64,000 bases of DNA, taken from an uncultured Anaeromyxobacter sp. (GTDB taxonomy: Bacteria > Myxococcota > Myxococcia > Myxococcales > Anaeromyxobacteraceae). A model generated the notes under the pieces. That model saw nothing but the letters and a program-made list of their open reading frames with translations, was not told the origin of the DNA and did no database searches. The stretch spans positions 1 to 64,000 of the forward strand of contig CAIQRS010000253.1 of the NCBI GenBank assembly GCA_903874275.1. The letters are read 5' to 3'. Shown in pieces: positions 1 through 9,540 of this stretch (within the stretch, counting starts at the first letter, position 1; the number at the start of each line of letters is the position of its first letter). Position numbers and translations under genes: made by a program.

Positions 1-174
1 CCTGCGCCGGCCGCCGCCGCCCCCGCCGCCGCTGCCCCGGCTGCTGCCCCCGCCGCCAAGCCCGCCGCCCCGGCCGCCAAGCCGGCCGCCGCTGCCCCGG
101 CCAAGAAGGAGCCCAAGAAGAAGGCCAAGAAGGCCCCGCCGGACACCACGACGCAGCCCCAGCCGTCCAAGTAG
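1..174 (+). CDS. 3' end of an Ala/Pro/Lys-rich protein (partial)
   Basis: The frame is open from base 1 to a TAG stop at 172-174 and encodes 57 residues made almost only of Ala, Pro and Lys, ending in a short Thr/Gln/Pro/Ser tail. The first part is Ala-Pro repeats with single Lys; the second has Lys clusters (AKKEPKKKAKKA). Such tails occur at the C-termini of myxobacterial proteins such as histone-H1-like, secretion or translation proteins. The domain that would identify this protein lies upstream of the window, so I assign no function. A strong terminator follows 25 bp downstream, so this is the end of a transcription unit. Confidence 0.7.
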   Translation, partial: PAPAAAAPAAAAPAAAPAAKPAAPAAKPAAAAPAKKEPKKKAKKAPPDTTTQPQPSK

Positions 175-199
175 TCAGCGGCTGATTCTGGTAGCTTGG

Positions 200-236
200 A
201 GGGCCGGTTGCGATCGCAGCCGGCCCTTTCCTTTTC
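200..236 (+). terminator. Rho-independent terminator
   Basis: A perfect 8-bp stem (agggccgg at 200-207 with ccggccct at 220-227) encloses a loop that is itself mostly a palindrome (tgcgatcgca). It is followed by the T-rich tract tttccttttc. It ends the transcript of the upstream partial gene just before the kinase start at 249. Confidence 0.85.
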
Positions 237-248
237 ACCCAGGGTCCC

Positions 249-1775
249 GTGTCCATCCGAGCAAAGATCATCGCCCTCTTCACGGTGATCCTCGTGCTCT
301 CCATGGGGATCTCCGCCGCGCTCGGAGCCGGCGCCGCGTCCCGCGCCGTCGAGTCGGCCGTGCGCGACCGCGCCGTCGAGGTGGCCCGGGCGGTCCGCTC
401 CGACCTCGACCTCTCCCGGGACCTCGACCCGGCCCGCGCCGCCGACCGGCTGGCCGCCGCGCTCCGGCAGCACCGCGGCGTGCGCTCCGCCGAACTCATC
501 ATCCGGAAGCCGGGCAAGGACGACGTGGTCCGGATGCAGTACGGCCCGAACGGACCCGAGACCACGTTCGGCGAGATCGACTACCCCTTCCCCGCCCAGA
601 CCGTGTCCGAGGTGGTCGGCGACGGCGACGACCGCGTGGTCCGGGTCGAGCTCCCCGTGAAGGACTCCTTCTCCCACCCGGTCGCCGCCATCCGGCTCGA
701 GGCCAGCCTCTCCGAGGCCGAGCGGCTGGGGCGCAGCCAGGGGAGGATCTTCGCGGCGTCCACGGCGCTCGCCACCGTCCTGGTCTTCCTGGCCTTCTCG
801 CTGGTTCTCAGCCGGATGCTGGTCCAGCCGCTCTCCGCGCTGGCCGGATCGGTGGAGGGGGTCGAGTCGGGCGCACTCGACGCCGCCGCCATCCCGGGCA
901 CGGCGCGCCGCGACGAGATCGGGACGCTGGCCCGCGGCCTCGACGCCATGCTGGGGCGGGTGCGCGGCTTCAACCGGGAGCTGCAGGACCGGGTCGAGGA
1001 GGCCACCGCCGACCTGGCCCGCAAGAACCGGGAGCTGGCCGAGCTGAACGAATTGCTCATGGAGGCCCGCCGGGAGCGCTCCGCGCAGGAGCGGCTGGCC
1101 GCCCTCGGACAGCTCTCCGGCACCATCGCCCACGAGCTGGGGAATCCGCTCAACGCCATCTCCGGCCACGTGCAGCTCCTGGCCCGGGACGCCGCCTGCC
1201 CGCCCGGCATGCGCGACCAGCTCCAGGTCATCGAGCGCGAGGTCCAGCGCATGACCGCCATCATCCGGCGCTTCCTCGACTCGGCGCGGGCGCTGGTGCC
1301 CCGGCCCGAGCCGGTCCAGCTCGGCGCCCTGGTGGACGAGGCCCTCTCCCTCAACGTCTCGGCGGAGGCCCGCCAGCGCATCGAGGTCCGGCGCGACGTC
1401 CCGGCCGACCTGGGGCCGGCCAGCATCGACCCCTCGCTGGTCCGCCACGTCCTCGGCAACTTCATCTCCAACGCGGTGGACGCCATGGCCGGGACCGGCA
1501 GCCTCACCGTCCGCGCGCGGCGGGCCGGCGACCAGCTCGCACTCTCGGTCACCGACACGGGACACGGCATCGCCCCCGACGCGCGCAAGCACATCTTCGA
1601 GCCGTTCTTCACCACCAAGGAGGCGGGCAAGGGCACCGGGCTCGGCCTCGCCATCTCCCGGGAGATCGCCGGCGCGCTGCGCGGCCGCATCGAGGTGGAG
1701 TCGAGCCCCGGCGCGGGCGCGACCTTCACGCTCCTCCTCCCGGCGCCCCCCTCCTCTCCCCCGGCTCCACGATAG
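249..1775 (+). CDS. HAMP-domain sensor histidine kinase
   Basis: A 508-residue membrane histidine kinase with a GTG start preceded by AGGG four bases upstream. Order: transmembrane segment ~7-29, extracytoplasmic sensor region ~30-165 without Cys pairs or a recognised fold, transmembrane segment ~167-190, HAMP ~191-245, coiled coil ~245-285, HisKA with phospho-His295 in AHELGNP, then HATPase_c with N box near 404, G1 DTGHG at 436-440, F box FEPFFTT near 450 and G2 GTGLGL at 462-467. All catalytic boxes are intact. The NtrC-type regulator starts 9 bp downstream, so the two form a two-component pair that should control sigma-54 promoters. The signal cannot be read from the sequence. Confidence 0.93.
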   Translation: MSIRAKIIALFTVILVLSMGISAALGAGAASRAVESAVRDRAVEVARAVRSDLDLSRDLDPARAADRLAAALRQHRGVRSAELIIRKPGKDDVVRMQYGPNGPETTFGEIDYPFPAQTVSEVVGDGDDRVVRVELPVKDSFSHPVAAIRLEASLSEAERLGRSQGRIFAASTALATVLVFLAFSLVLSRMLVQPLSALAGSVEGVESGALDAAAIPGTARRDEIGTLARGLDAMLGRVRGFNRELQDRVEEATADLARKNRELAELNELLMEARRERSAQERLAALGQLSGTIAHELGNPLNAISGHVQLLARDAACPPGMRDQLQVIEREVQRMTAIIRRFLDSARALVPRPEPVQLGALVDEALSLNVSAEARQRIEVRRDVPADLGPASIDPSLVRHVLGNFISNAVDAMAGTGSLTVRARRAGDQLALSVTDTGHGIAPDARKHIFEPFFTTKEAGKGTGLGLAISREIAGALRGRIEVESSPGAGATFTLLLPAPPSSPPAPR

Positions 1776-1784
1776 GATCCCCCG

Positions 1785-3140
1785 ATGGAACCCGCCCGCA
1801 TCCTGGTGGTGGACGACGACCAGTCGAGCCGCGACCTCCTGGCCCGGATCCTCACCAGCGCCGGGCACCGGGTGACGGCGCTCTCCGACGGCAGGGAGGC
1901 GGTCGCGGCGCTCGACGCCGGAGATCACCCCGACCTGGTGGTGTCCGACATCCGAATGGCCGAGATGGACGGGCTCCAGGTCATCGACGCCTTCCGGGAG
2001 CGCGCGCCCGACACGCCGGTCATCCTGGTGACCGCCTTCGGCAACATCGACGGCGCGGTGGAGGCCATCCGTCGCGGCGCCGCCGACTACCTCTCCAAGC
2101 CCTACGACGTGGACGCCATCCAGATCGTGGTGGCCCGGGCGCTCCAGCACCGCGAGCTCGCCATGGAGAACCGGGCGCTGCGCCGCGGCCTGCGCGACCG
2201 CTACCGGCTCGACAACGTGGTGGGACGCAGCGAGGCCATGCTGCAGGTCTACAAGACAGCCGCCCGGGTGGCCTCCACCGACGCCACCGTCCTCATCCAG
2301 GGGGAGAGCGGAACGGGGAAGGAGCTGGTGGCCCGCGCCATCCACACCGCCTCGCCACGGGCCTCTGGCCCGTTCGTGGCGGTGGACTGCGGCGCCATCG
2401 CCGAGGGGGTCCTCGAGTCGGAGCTGTTCGGCCACGCCCGGGGCGCCTTCACCGGCGCCCAGGTGGCCCGGCGCGGGCTCTTCGAGGAGGCCCATCACGG
2501 GACCCTGTTCCTCGACGAGATCGGCGACATCGGCCCGAACCTCCAGGCCCGCCTGCTGCGCGCGCTGCAGGAGGGGACCATCCGCCGGGTCGGCACCAAC
2601 GAGCCCATCGCGGTGGACGTTCGCATCGTGGCCGCCACCAACCGGGACATGGAGGCGGCGGTGAAGCAGGGCTCCTTCCGCGCCGACCTCTACTACCGGC
2701 TCCACGTGGTGAGCATCCGCATCCCGCCGCTGCGGGAGCGGCGCGAGGACATCCCGTTGCTCGCCGAGCACTTCGCCCAGAAGCACGGCCGGGCCGAGGG
2801 GTCGGCCATCTCCCCCGAGGCGCGCGAGATCCTCGTCGCCCACGACTGGCCGGGGAACGTCCGGGAGCTCGAGAACGTGATCGCGCGGGCGCTGGCGCTG
2901 AACCCGTCGGGCGTGGTCGTGCCCGAGGACCTTCCGGAGGCCATCCGCGCCGCCATCCCCTCCCCCGAGAAGGCGCCGCTGCCCGACGTCTCCGACCGCC
3001 CCTCGCTGGCCGAGCTCGAGCGGCGCTACGCCACCCAGGTGCTCCAGGAGACGAACGGGAACAAGACCCGGGCCGCCGAGATCCTCGGCATCGACCGGAA
3101 GACGCTCTACCGGATCCTGGGCGAGCGCGACGAGCGCTGA
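1785..3140 (+). CDS. NtrC-family sigma-54-dependent response regulator
   Basis: A 451-residue regulator with the classic three domains. The receiver (~5-118) has the acidic pocket near 10-12, phospho-acceptor Asp55 (VVSDIRM) and Lys105. The AAA+ domain (~143-375) has Walker A GESGTGKE at 173-180, an intact sigma-54 contact loop GAFTGA at 220-225 and Walker B LFLDEIGD. The C-terminal Fis-type helix-turn-helix (~410-447, KTRAAEILGIDRKTLYRIL) binds enhancers. It is cotranscribed with the kinase at 249. Its targets are not identifiable here. Confidence 0.95.
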   Translation: MEPARILVVDDDQSSRDLLARILTSAGHRVTALSDGREAVAALDAGDHPDLVVSDIRMAEMDGLQVIDAFRERAPDTPVILVTAFGNIDGAVEAIRRGAADYLSKPYDVDAIQIVVARALQHRELAMENRALRRGLRDRYRLDNVVGRSEAMLQVYKTAARVASTDATVLIQGESGTGKELVARAIHTASPRASGPFVAVDCGAIAEGVLESELFGHARGAFTGAQVARRGLFEEAHHGTLFLDEIGDIGPNLQARLLRALQEGTIRRVGTNEPIAVDVRIVAATNRDMEAAVKQGSFRADLYYRLHVVSIRIPPLRERREDIPLLAEHFAQKHGRAEGSAISPEAREILVAHDWPGNVRELENVIARALALNPSGVVVPEDLPEAIRAAIPSPEKAPLPDVSDRPSLAELERRYATQVLQETNGNKTRAAEILGIDRKTLYRILGERDER

Positions 3141-3158
3141 GCGCCCGGCGCGGCGAGG

Positions 3159-3482
3159 CTATGCGACCGGCGGCGCCTCTGAACCGGGGACCGGCTCCTC
3201 TTCCCCGTTCAGCGCGTTCTTGAGGACCTGGCTGGGGCGAAAGGTCAGGACCCGGCGCGCCGAGATCTCGATCTCCTCGCCCGTCTGCGGATTCCGGCCG
3301 ACGCGCGACTTCTTCTCGCGGACGATGAAGTTCCCGAATCCGCTGATCTTGATCTTCTCTCCGCGCTCGAGCGTCTCCTTGATGGTGTCGAACACCATCT
3401 CCACGACGTCGGCTGCCTCCTTCTTGGAGAAGCCAACCTTTTCGTAGACGCTCTCGATGATGTCGGCCTTGGTCACGCTCAC
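3159..3482 (-). CDS. ihfA: Integration host factor alpha / HU-family DNA-bending protein
   Basis: A 107-residue protein matching the bacterial DNA-binding HU/IHF family over residues 3-95, with the IHF-like arm around GFGNFIVREKKSRVGRNPQTGEEI and the C-terminal helix RPSQVLKNALN. A ~12-residue acidic/Pro tail extends past the usual end. The start is GTG with AAGGGG just upstream. Its place directly after pheT matches the pheS-pheT-ihfA order of Escherichia coli, which favours IhfA over HU. IHF bends DNA between enhancers and sigma-54 promoters, relevant to the many NtrC-type regulators nearby. A separate promoter is proposed in the 91-bp gap upstream. Confidence 0.93.
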   Translation of the reverse strand: MSVTKADIIESVYEKVGFSKKEAADVVEMVFDTIKETLERGEKIKISGFGNFIVREKKSRVGRNPQTGEEIEISARRVLTFRPSQVLKNALNGEEEPVPGSEAPPVA

Positions 3483-3493
3483 CTCACCCCTTC

Positions 3494-3564
3494 GGGCGCC
3501 GCGGCGCCCAAGTGCTCGTGTTCGTTAGCTGAATCGGCGCGCCCTGTCAAACGAACGGTTCGTT
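3494..3564 (-). promoter_or_regulatory. Candidate ihfA promoter with two perfect palindromes
   Basis: On the minus strand TTGACA (3545-3550) is separated by 17 bp from TAACGA (3522-3527); the -35 is perfect, the -10 weak. A perfect inverted repeat AACGAAC-G-GTTCGTT (3550-3564) touches the -35 and could be an operator. A 16-bp palindrome GGGCGCCGCGGCGCCC (3494-3509) lies in the predicted leader, 12 bp before the ihfA GTG, and would fold into a hairpin near the ribosome binding site. Confidence 0.45.
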
Positions 3565-3573
3565 CCGGGCAAC

Positions 3574-5988
3574 TCAGCCCCGGAGTTCGGCCTCGAGCTC
3601 GCCCTTCAGGCGCTCCACGATCCGCCCGTGGGCCGCGTCGGCCTCGGAATCGGTGAGGGTCCGGTCGGCGGCACGGTACCGGATGGCCATGGCGAGATTC
3701 TTCTTCCCCTCGGGGATGGGGGCGCCCTTGTAGACGTCGAAGAGGGTCACGTCCTCGACGAGCGGCTCGGCGCGGACCCCTTCCAGGACGGCCCTGGACT
3801 CGACCTCGTTGGCGACCACGACCGCCAGATCGCGGAGGACGGCCGGGAACCGCGGAACCCCCGCGTGCCCACGCACCAGCCGGGCTGCCTCGACGAGCGC
3901 CGGGAAGGAAAGGTCGAAGGCGAAGACGCCGCGCGGGAGGTCGAACGCCGCCGCGACCCGCGGGTGGACCTCGCCGGCGACGCCCAGGGCCACCGCGCTC
4001 CCTCCGGGCGACGTCCACTCCAGGGTGGCCGCCGAGCGCGGGTGGAGGAAGGTCGCGCCCCCGGCGACGAAGCGGACCCCCTCGATGCCCAGGGACTCGA
4101 GCAGCGCCTCGAGCGCTCCCTTGAGGTCGTGGAAGTCCACCGGCTCGCCGCCGGCCGACCAGCCCACCGGGTGGCGCCGCCCGGTGGCCACGCCCGCCAG
4201 GCGCAGGTCCTCGCGGGCCGGCGCGTCGTCCTGCGCGCCGGCCTCGCGCGGGTGGTAGGTGCTGGCGATCTCGTAGAGCCGGACGTCCTCGACCCGCTGC
4301 CGACGGTTGTAGGCGAGCACCTTCAGCAGCGACGGCACCAGGCTCGAGCGCATCACCGCCAGGTCGGCGCTGATGGGGTTCCGGATGGGGATCCCGGTGG
4401 GCCCTCCTCCGGGAGCGAGCGGCCGGAGGTCCTCGGGGGCGACGAAGCTGAAGTTGACCGCCTCCGAGAAGCCCGCGCCCTCGAGCGCCTGCCGTGCACG
4501 CTCGGTGACGAGCGCCCCGTGCGGCTGCGCCGGGGTGTCGGAGAGGAAGGCCGGGAGCGTCTCGGGGATGGCGTCGTAGCCGCGAAGGCGGACGATCTCC
4601 TCGATCAGGTCCTCCTCGCGGGTCACGTCGAGCCGCCAGCTGGGGACGCGGAACTTCCCGTTCTTCGCCCCGGTGGCCCGCAGCTCGAACCCCAGGGCGA
4701 GGAGCGCGGTACGCGCCTCCTTGCGGGAGACCGGCATGCCCAGCACCTGGCCGGCGCGCGCCCAGGGCAGCTCCACGTCGAGCGGCTTGCGGCGGTGGGG
4801 GTGCACGTCCACGGCCCCGCGACGGACCGTGCCGCCCGAGAGCTCGGCGATCAGGGCCGCGCAGCGGTCGAGCGCCGGGACCACGCCTTCGGGATCGACG
4901 CCACGCTCGAATCGGTGGGAGGCCTCGGTGTGGAAGCCGTGCCGGCGCGCGGTGCGGCGCACGCCGGTGGGCTCGAACCAGGCCGACTCGAGCAGCACCC
5001 GGGTGGTCCCCGCGGAGATCTCCGAGTCGCCGCCGCCCATGACGCCGGCCAGCGCGCTGGCCCGGTCGCGGTCGGCGATGACGAGGTCGTCGGGGGAGAG
5101 CGTCCGCTCGACACCGTCGAGGGTGACCATCTTCTCGCCCACCCGGGCCATGCGGACCACGATCTCGGCGCCGGCCACCTTGTCGAGGTCGAAGGCGTGG
5201 AGCGGCTGTCCGCGCTCGAGGAGCACGAAGTTGGTGGCGTCCACGACGTTGGAGATGGAGCGGACGCCGCAGGCCTCGAGCCTTCCCGCCAGCCAGGCCG
5301 GGGACGGGCCGATGCGGACACCCTCGACGACGCGCGCCGCGTAGCGGAAGCACCGATCCGGCGCCTCGATGGAGACCCGGAGGCAGCTCGAGGCCGCCGG
5401 GGCCTGCTGCTTCAGCCCGGACTCCGGGTAGGCCATCGCCGCGCCGGTGGCGGCGGCAACCTCGCGGGCGATGCCCAGGTGGGAGAGCGCGTCGGCGCGG
5501 TTCGGGGTGACGTTCACCTCGAGGACCACGTCCTCGATGCCGAGCACCCGGGCCAGCGGAGTGCCCGGGACCGCGTCGGCGGGGAGGATGAGCAACCCGG
5601 CCGCGTCCTCGGAGAGCCCGAGTTCCCGGGCGGAGCAGAGCATGCCGTGGGAGTCCACGCCGCGGAGGCTGGCCCGGTCGATGCGGTGCCCGGCCGGCAT
5701 GCGCGTGCCCGGCGTGGCCAGCGGGACCACGTCGCCCACCTTCCAGTTGGTGGCGCCGCAGACCACCTGGACCGCCCCCTGCCCGGCCTCGACCTGGCAG
5801 ACGGAGAGCTTCTCGGCCCCGGGGTGGCGCTCCGACGAGAGGATGCGCGCCGCCACCACGCCGTCGAGGGCAGCGCCCACCCGCTCGACCGCCTCGACCT
5901 CGAGCCCCACGTCGGTGAGGCGCCGCGCCAGCTCCTCGGCGGGCGGCAGCGGGACGTAGGTGGCGAGCCAGGAGAGGGAGATTCGCAT
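3574..5988 (-). CDS. pheT: Phenylalanine-tRNA ligase beta subunit
   Basis: An 804-residue PheT of normal bacterial length. It has the N-terminal tRNA-binding EMAP/OB domain (~40-150), the B3/B4 editing region, B5, the catalytic-like core and a C-terminal anticodon-binding FDX-ACB domain (~710-804, FPAVLRDLAVVV to LKGELEAELRG). With PheS it forms the (alpha-beta)2 enzyme that charges tRNA-Phe. It starts 6 bp after the pheS stop, so the two are cotranscribed. The stop is followed by the candidate ihfA promoter. Confidence 0.97.
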   Translation of the reverse strand: MRISLSWLATYVPLPPAEELARRLTDVGLEVEAVERVGAALDGVVAARILSSERHPGAEKLSVCQVEAGQGAVQVVCGATNWKVGDVVPLATPGTRMPAGHRIDRASLRGVDSHGMLCSARELGLSEDAAGLLILPADAVPGTPLARVLGIEDVVLEVNVTPNRADALSHLGIAREVAAATGAAMAYPESGLKQQAPAASSCLRVSIEAPDRCFRYAARVVEGVRIGPSPAWLAGRLEACGVRSISNVVDATNFVLLERGQPLHAFDLDKVAGAEIVVRMARVGEKMVTLDGVERTLSPDDLVIADRDRASALAGVMGGGDSEISAGTTRVLLESAWFEPTGVRRTARRHGFHTEASHRFERGVDPEGVVPALDRCAALIAELSGGTVRRGAVDVHPHRRKPLDVELPWARAGQVLGMPVSRKEARTALLALGFELRATGAKNGKFRVPSWRLDVTREEDLIEEIVRLRGYDAIPETLPAFLSDTPAQPHGALVTERARQALEGAGFSEAVNFSFVAPEDLRPLAPGGGPTGIPIRNPISADLAVMRSSLVPSLLKVLAYNRRQRVEDVRLYEIASTYHPREAGAQDDAPAREDLRLAGVATGRRHPVGWSAGGEPVDFHDLKGALEALLESLGIEGVRFVAGGATFLHPRSAATLEWTSPGGSAVALGVAGEVHPRVAAAFDLPRGVFAFDLSFPALVEAARLVRGHAGVPRFPAVLRDLAVVVANEVESRAVLEGVRAEPLVEDVTLFDVYKGAPIPEGKKNLAMAIRYRAADRTLTDSEADAAHGRIVERLKGELEAELRG

Positions 5989-5994
5989 GTCGGT

Positions 5995-7071
5995 TCAGAA
6001 CTGCTCGAGGAAGCGGAGGTCGTTCTCGTAGAAGAGGCGGAGGTCGGCGATGCCGTACTTGAGCATCGCCATGCGCTCGACGCCCATGCCGAAGGCGAAG
6101 CCGGTGACGGCCGAGGGGTCGAACCCCACGTTCTCGAGGACCTTGGGGTGAACCATGCCGGAGCCAAGCACCTCGAGCCAGCCGGTGCCCTTGCAGGTTC
6201 CGCAGCGGGCGCCGGCGCGGTTGCCCACTCCTGCGCAGATGGTGCAGGAGACGTCCACCTCCGCCCCCGGCTCGACGAAGGGGAAGTAGCTGGGTCGGAC
6301 GCGGGTGCGGGTCCCGGCACCGAAGAAGGCACGGGCGAAGGCGGCCAGGGTGCCCTTCAGGTCTGCGAAGGTGATGCCCGGCCCCACGCAGATCCCCTCC
6401 ACCTGGTGGAACATGGGGGTGTGGGTCTGGTCGTAGTCGCTGCGGTAGACCCGGCCCGGCGCCACCACGCGCACCGGCGGTGCACCGGCCCGCTTCATGG
6501 CCCGGATCTGGATGGGCGAGGTGTGGGTGCGCAGCAGCACCGCCCCCTCCCCGCCGACGCGCCCCAGCGCCGCCTCGTCCACGTAGAAGGTGTCCTGCAT
6601 GTCGCGGGCCGGGTGGTCGGCCGGGATGTTCAGGGCCTCGAAGTTGTACCAGTCGAGCTCGATCTCCGTGCCGCTCGCCACCTCGTACCCGAGCCGGGCG
6701 AAGATGGCGACGATCTCCTCGGTGGTCCGGGTGACCGGGTGGCGGTGTCCGCGGGGGAGCAGCCGCCGCCCCGGCAGGGTCACGTCGATGCGCGAGCCCT
6801 GCAGCTCCTTCTCGAGCCGGTCGTCGGCGATGCGCTGCCGGGCCCGGACCAGGAGCGACTCGACCTCGTCGCGCACCCGGTTGGCGACCTCGCCGACGCG
6901 CGGACGCTCCTCGGGCGTGAGCTGCCCCATGCCGCGAAGCACGGCCGAGAGCTCGCCCTTCTTGCCCAGGAAGCGGACCCGCAACTCCTCGAGCGCCCGG
7001 TCGTCGGGCGCCGAGGCGATGGACTGCCGGGCCCCTTCCGCCAGGGCCTCCAGGTCACGGACCAGGTCCAC
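5995..7071 (-). CDS. pheS: Phenylalanine-tRNA ligase alpha subunit
   Basis: A 358-residue class II synthetase subunit with a GTG start preceded by GAGGG. An N-terminal coiled coil (~1-90) is followed by the catalytic core with HPVTRTTEEI, THTSPIQIRAM, GRVYRSDYDQTHTPMFHQVEG and motif 3 FGMGVERMAMLKYGI near the end. An insert with CxxC-x9-CxxC (CTICAGVGNRAGARCGTC) precedes GWLEVLGSGMVHP; such Cys-rich inserts occur in some bacterial PheS and could bind zinc. It lies in the infC-rpmI-rplT-pheS-pheT-ihfA order, 12 bp after rplT. Confidence 0.97.
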   Translation of the reverse strand: MDLVRDLEALAEGARQSIASAPDDRALEELRVRFLGKKGELSAVLRGMGQLTPEERPRVGEVANRVRDEVESLLVRARQRIADDRLEKELQGSRIDVTLPGRRLLPRGHRHPVTRTTEEIVAIFARLGYEVASGTEIELDWYNFEALNIPADHPARDMQDTFYVDEAALGRVGGEGAVLLRTHTSPIQIRAMKRAGAPPVRVVAPGRVYRSDYDQTHTPMFHQVEGICVGPGITFADLKGTLAAFARAFFGAGTRTRVRPSYFPFVEPGAEVDVSCTICAGVGNRAGARCGTCKGTGWLEVLGSGMVHPKVLENVGFDPSAVTGFAFGMGVERMAMLKYGIADLRLFYENDLRFLEQF

Positions 7072-7083
7072 GTTCCCTCGGCT

Positions 7084-7428
7084 CTAGGCCTGGGAGGCGC
7101 GAACCACGGCCGCGAAGTCGGACGGCAGGGAGAGCGCGATCTCGGCCAGCACCTTGCGGTCGAGGAGCACGCCGGCCTTGCGCATCGCCCCGGCCAGGCG
7201 CGAGTAGGTCGTGCCGTTCAGGCGGGCGGCGGCGTTGATGCGCACGATCCACAGCGCGCGGAACTCGCGGCGGCGGCGGCGGCGGTCGCGGGTGCTGTAG
7301 TCCAGCGCCCTCTCGACCGCCTGGTTGGCGCGGCGGTATGCGTTCTTGCGGCGTCCCCGGAAGCCCTTGGCGAGCTTGAGGACACGGTTGCGACGACGGC
7401 GAGCCTTCACACCCTTCTTGACGCGCAT
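7084..7428 (-). CDS. rplT: 50S ribosomal protein L20
   Basis: A 114-residue, strongly basic protein with the L20 signature [33 protein letters not shown] and the C-terminal globular part ending near LPSDFAAVV. The start is ATG with AGGAGAG nine bases upstream. It belongs to the infC-rpmI-rplT operon; in enteric bacteria L20 represses this operon by binding its mRNA. The 89-bp gap to rpmI contains a compact hairpin (7459-7474), but I cannot claim it is the L20 site. Confidence 0.97.
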   Translation of the reverse strand: MRVKKGVKARRRRNRVLKLAKGFRGRRKNAYRRANQAVERALDYSTRDRRRRRREFRALWIVRINAAARLNGTTYSRLAGAMRKAGVLLDRKVLAEIALSLPSDFAAVVRASQA

Positions 7429-7458
7429 GGTTCTCTCCTGCTGTGCCGGCGGGGGGCC

Positions 7459-7474
7459 GGGAGGACTTCCTCCC
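7459..7474 (-). other. Hairpin between rpmI and rplT
   Basis: GGGAGGA (7459-7465) pairs with TCCTCCC (7468-7474) around a tight loop in the unusually long 89-bp rpmI-rplT gap. It lacks a T tract, so it is not a standard terminator. It could be an mRNA processing or translational control element. Confidence 0.4.
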
Positions 7475-7517
7475 GAGCACTTCGAGAGCCCCGCTTGGGC
7501 GTTGCTTCCCGTTCACC

Positions 7518-7721
7518 CTACCGGGCGTACGGGAAGTTCTCCTTGATCTTCTTGGCGTCGCTGTCCGACAGGTGGTCGGTCCCGCGAAGCCCACGCTTCT
7601 GCTTGGGGGTCTTCCCGAACGTCGCCAGGTGGCGGCTCCCGGCGCGGCGGAACTTCACCGCGCCGCTCTTCTTCACCTGGAAGCGCTTCTTGGCGGCGCT
7701 CTTGGTCTTGAGCTTCGGCAT
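7518..7721 (-). CDS. rpmI: 50S ribosomal protein L35
   Basis: A 67-residue basic protein with the L35 start MPKLKTKSAAKKRFQVKKSG and the family KQKRGLRGTDHLSDSDAKKIKENFPYA end. The length is normal. It sits 26 bp after infC and before rplT in the conserved order, so it is cotranscribed with both. Confidence 0.97.
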   Translation of the reverse strand: MPKLKTKSAAKKRFQVKKSGAVKFRRAGSRHLATFGKTPKQKRGLRGTDHLSDSDAKKIKENFPYAR

Positions 7722-7747
7722 CTTCTTCCTTCTCCTGTGATGCGGCG

Positions 7748-8431
7748 CTAGGCGGCGCCGTCGGTTTCGTTGTCGCCGGCGGCCGGGGCGGGGGCCGGGG
7801 CGGGGGCCGCGGCGGCGGGTGCGGGTGCGGCGGCCGGAACTGCGGTGGCTGCAGCAGCGGCGGCGGCCTTGGCCTTGTCGCGCTGCGACTGCATCATGCG
7901 CGGGTTGGGCGCGAGGATCATGAACATCTGGCGCCCTTCCATGCGGGCGGAGGCCTCGATGACGGCCACCTCCTTGAGCTCGCTCACGATGCGTTCGAGG
8001 ACCTTGGTGCCGAGCTCGCGGTGGGAGAGCTCGCGGCCGCGGAACATCACGGTGACGCGGGCCTTGTTCGACTCCTCGAGGAACTCCCGGATCTTCCGGA
8101 TCTTCGTCTCGAAGTCGTGTTCCTCGGTGCGAGGCCGGAACTTGACCTCCTTCACCACCACCACCACCTGGGTCTTCTTGGCCTCGCTCTGCTTCTTCTT
8201 CTCCGTGTACTTGAACTTCCCGTAGTCCATGATCTTGCAGACGGGTGGCTTGGCGAGCGGGCTGACCTCGACGAGGTCGAACCCGTTCTCCTGGGCCATC
8301 CGCAGCGCCTGCTCGATCGTCAGGATGCCGAGCTGCTCACCGGCGGGCCCGATGCAACGCACTTCCCGGGCCTTGATCCGGCGGTTGGTGCGTGCGTCGC
8401 GGCTCGTCGCTCTCTGGTCTTTTCCGTTGAT
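7748..8431 (-). CDS. infC: Translation initiation factor IF-3, predicted AUC start
   Basis: The IF-3 frame encodes 227 residues if it starts at the ATC codon 8429-8431. The first ATG/GTG-type codon is a GTG at 8360-8362, but that would remove the conserved N-terminal RDARTNRRIKAREVR segment shared by all IF-3. ATC is preceded by GGAGA with six bases of spacing. Myxococcus xanthus infC (dsg) is known to start at AUC, and E. coli infC at AUU, allowing autoregulation through IF-3 start-codon proofreading. N domain ~15-90, C domain ~95-185, then a ~40-residue Ala/Pro tail ending DNETDGAA, as in Dsg. It has its own promoter over the ilvC stop. Confidence 0.92.
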   Translation of the reverse strand: MNGKDQRATSRDARTNRRIKAREVRCIGPAGEQLGILTIEQALRMAQENGFDLVEVSPLAKPPVCKIMDYGKFKYTEKKKQSEAKKTQVVVVVKEVKFRPRTEEHDFETKIRKIREFLEESNKARVTVMFRGRELSHRELGTKVLERIVSELKEVAVIEASARMEGRQMFMILAPNPRMMQSQRDKAKAAAAAAATAVPAAAPAPAAAAPAPAPAPAAGDNETDGAA

Positions 8432-8479
8432 GGGCGGTCTCCGTTCGTCCCCAGATCGGGGCCGGGAAAAAGCGGCGTG

Positions 8480-9532
<1,053 letters not shown>

Positions 9533-9540
9533 CTATCCGA

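Noticed and set aside
3628-7740. A 1370-codon open frame on the plus strand opposite pheT-pheS-rplT
   Set aside because: It lies antisense to conserved genes, has low-complexity composition (Gly, Arg, Glu, Asp, His) and no domain. It arises because stop codons are rare on the opposite strand of GC-rich genes.
7755-7870. Ala/Pro codon run at the infC 3' end as a tandem repeat or CRISPR-like array
   Set aside because: It is an in-frame low-complexity tail without fixed repeat and spacer units, known from myxobacterial IF-3. No CRISPR array was seen anywhere.
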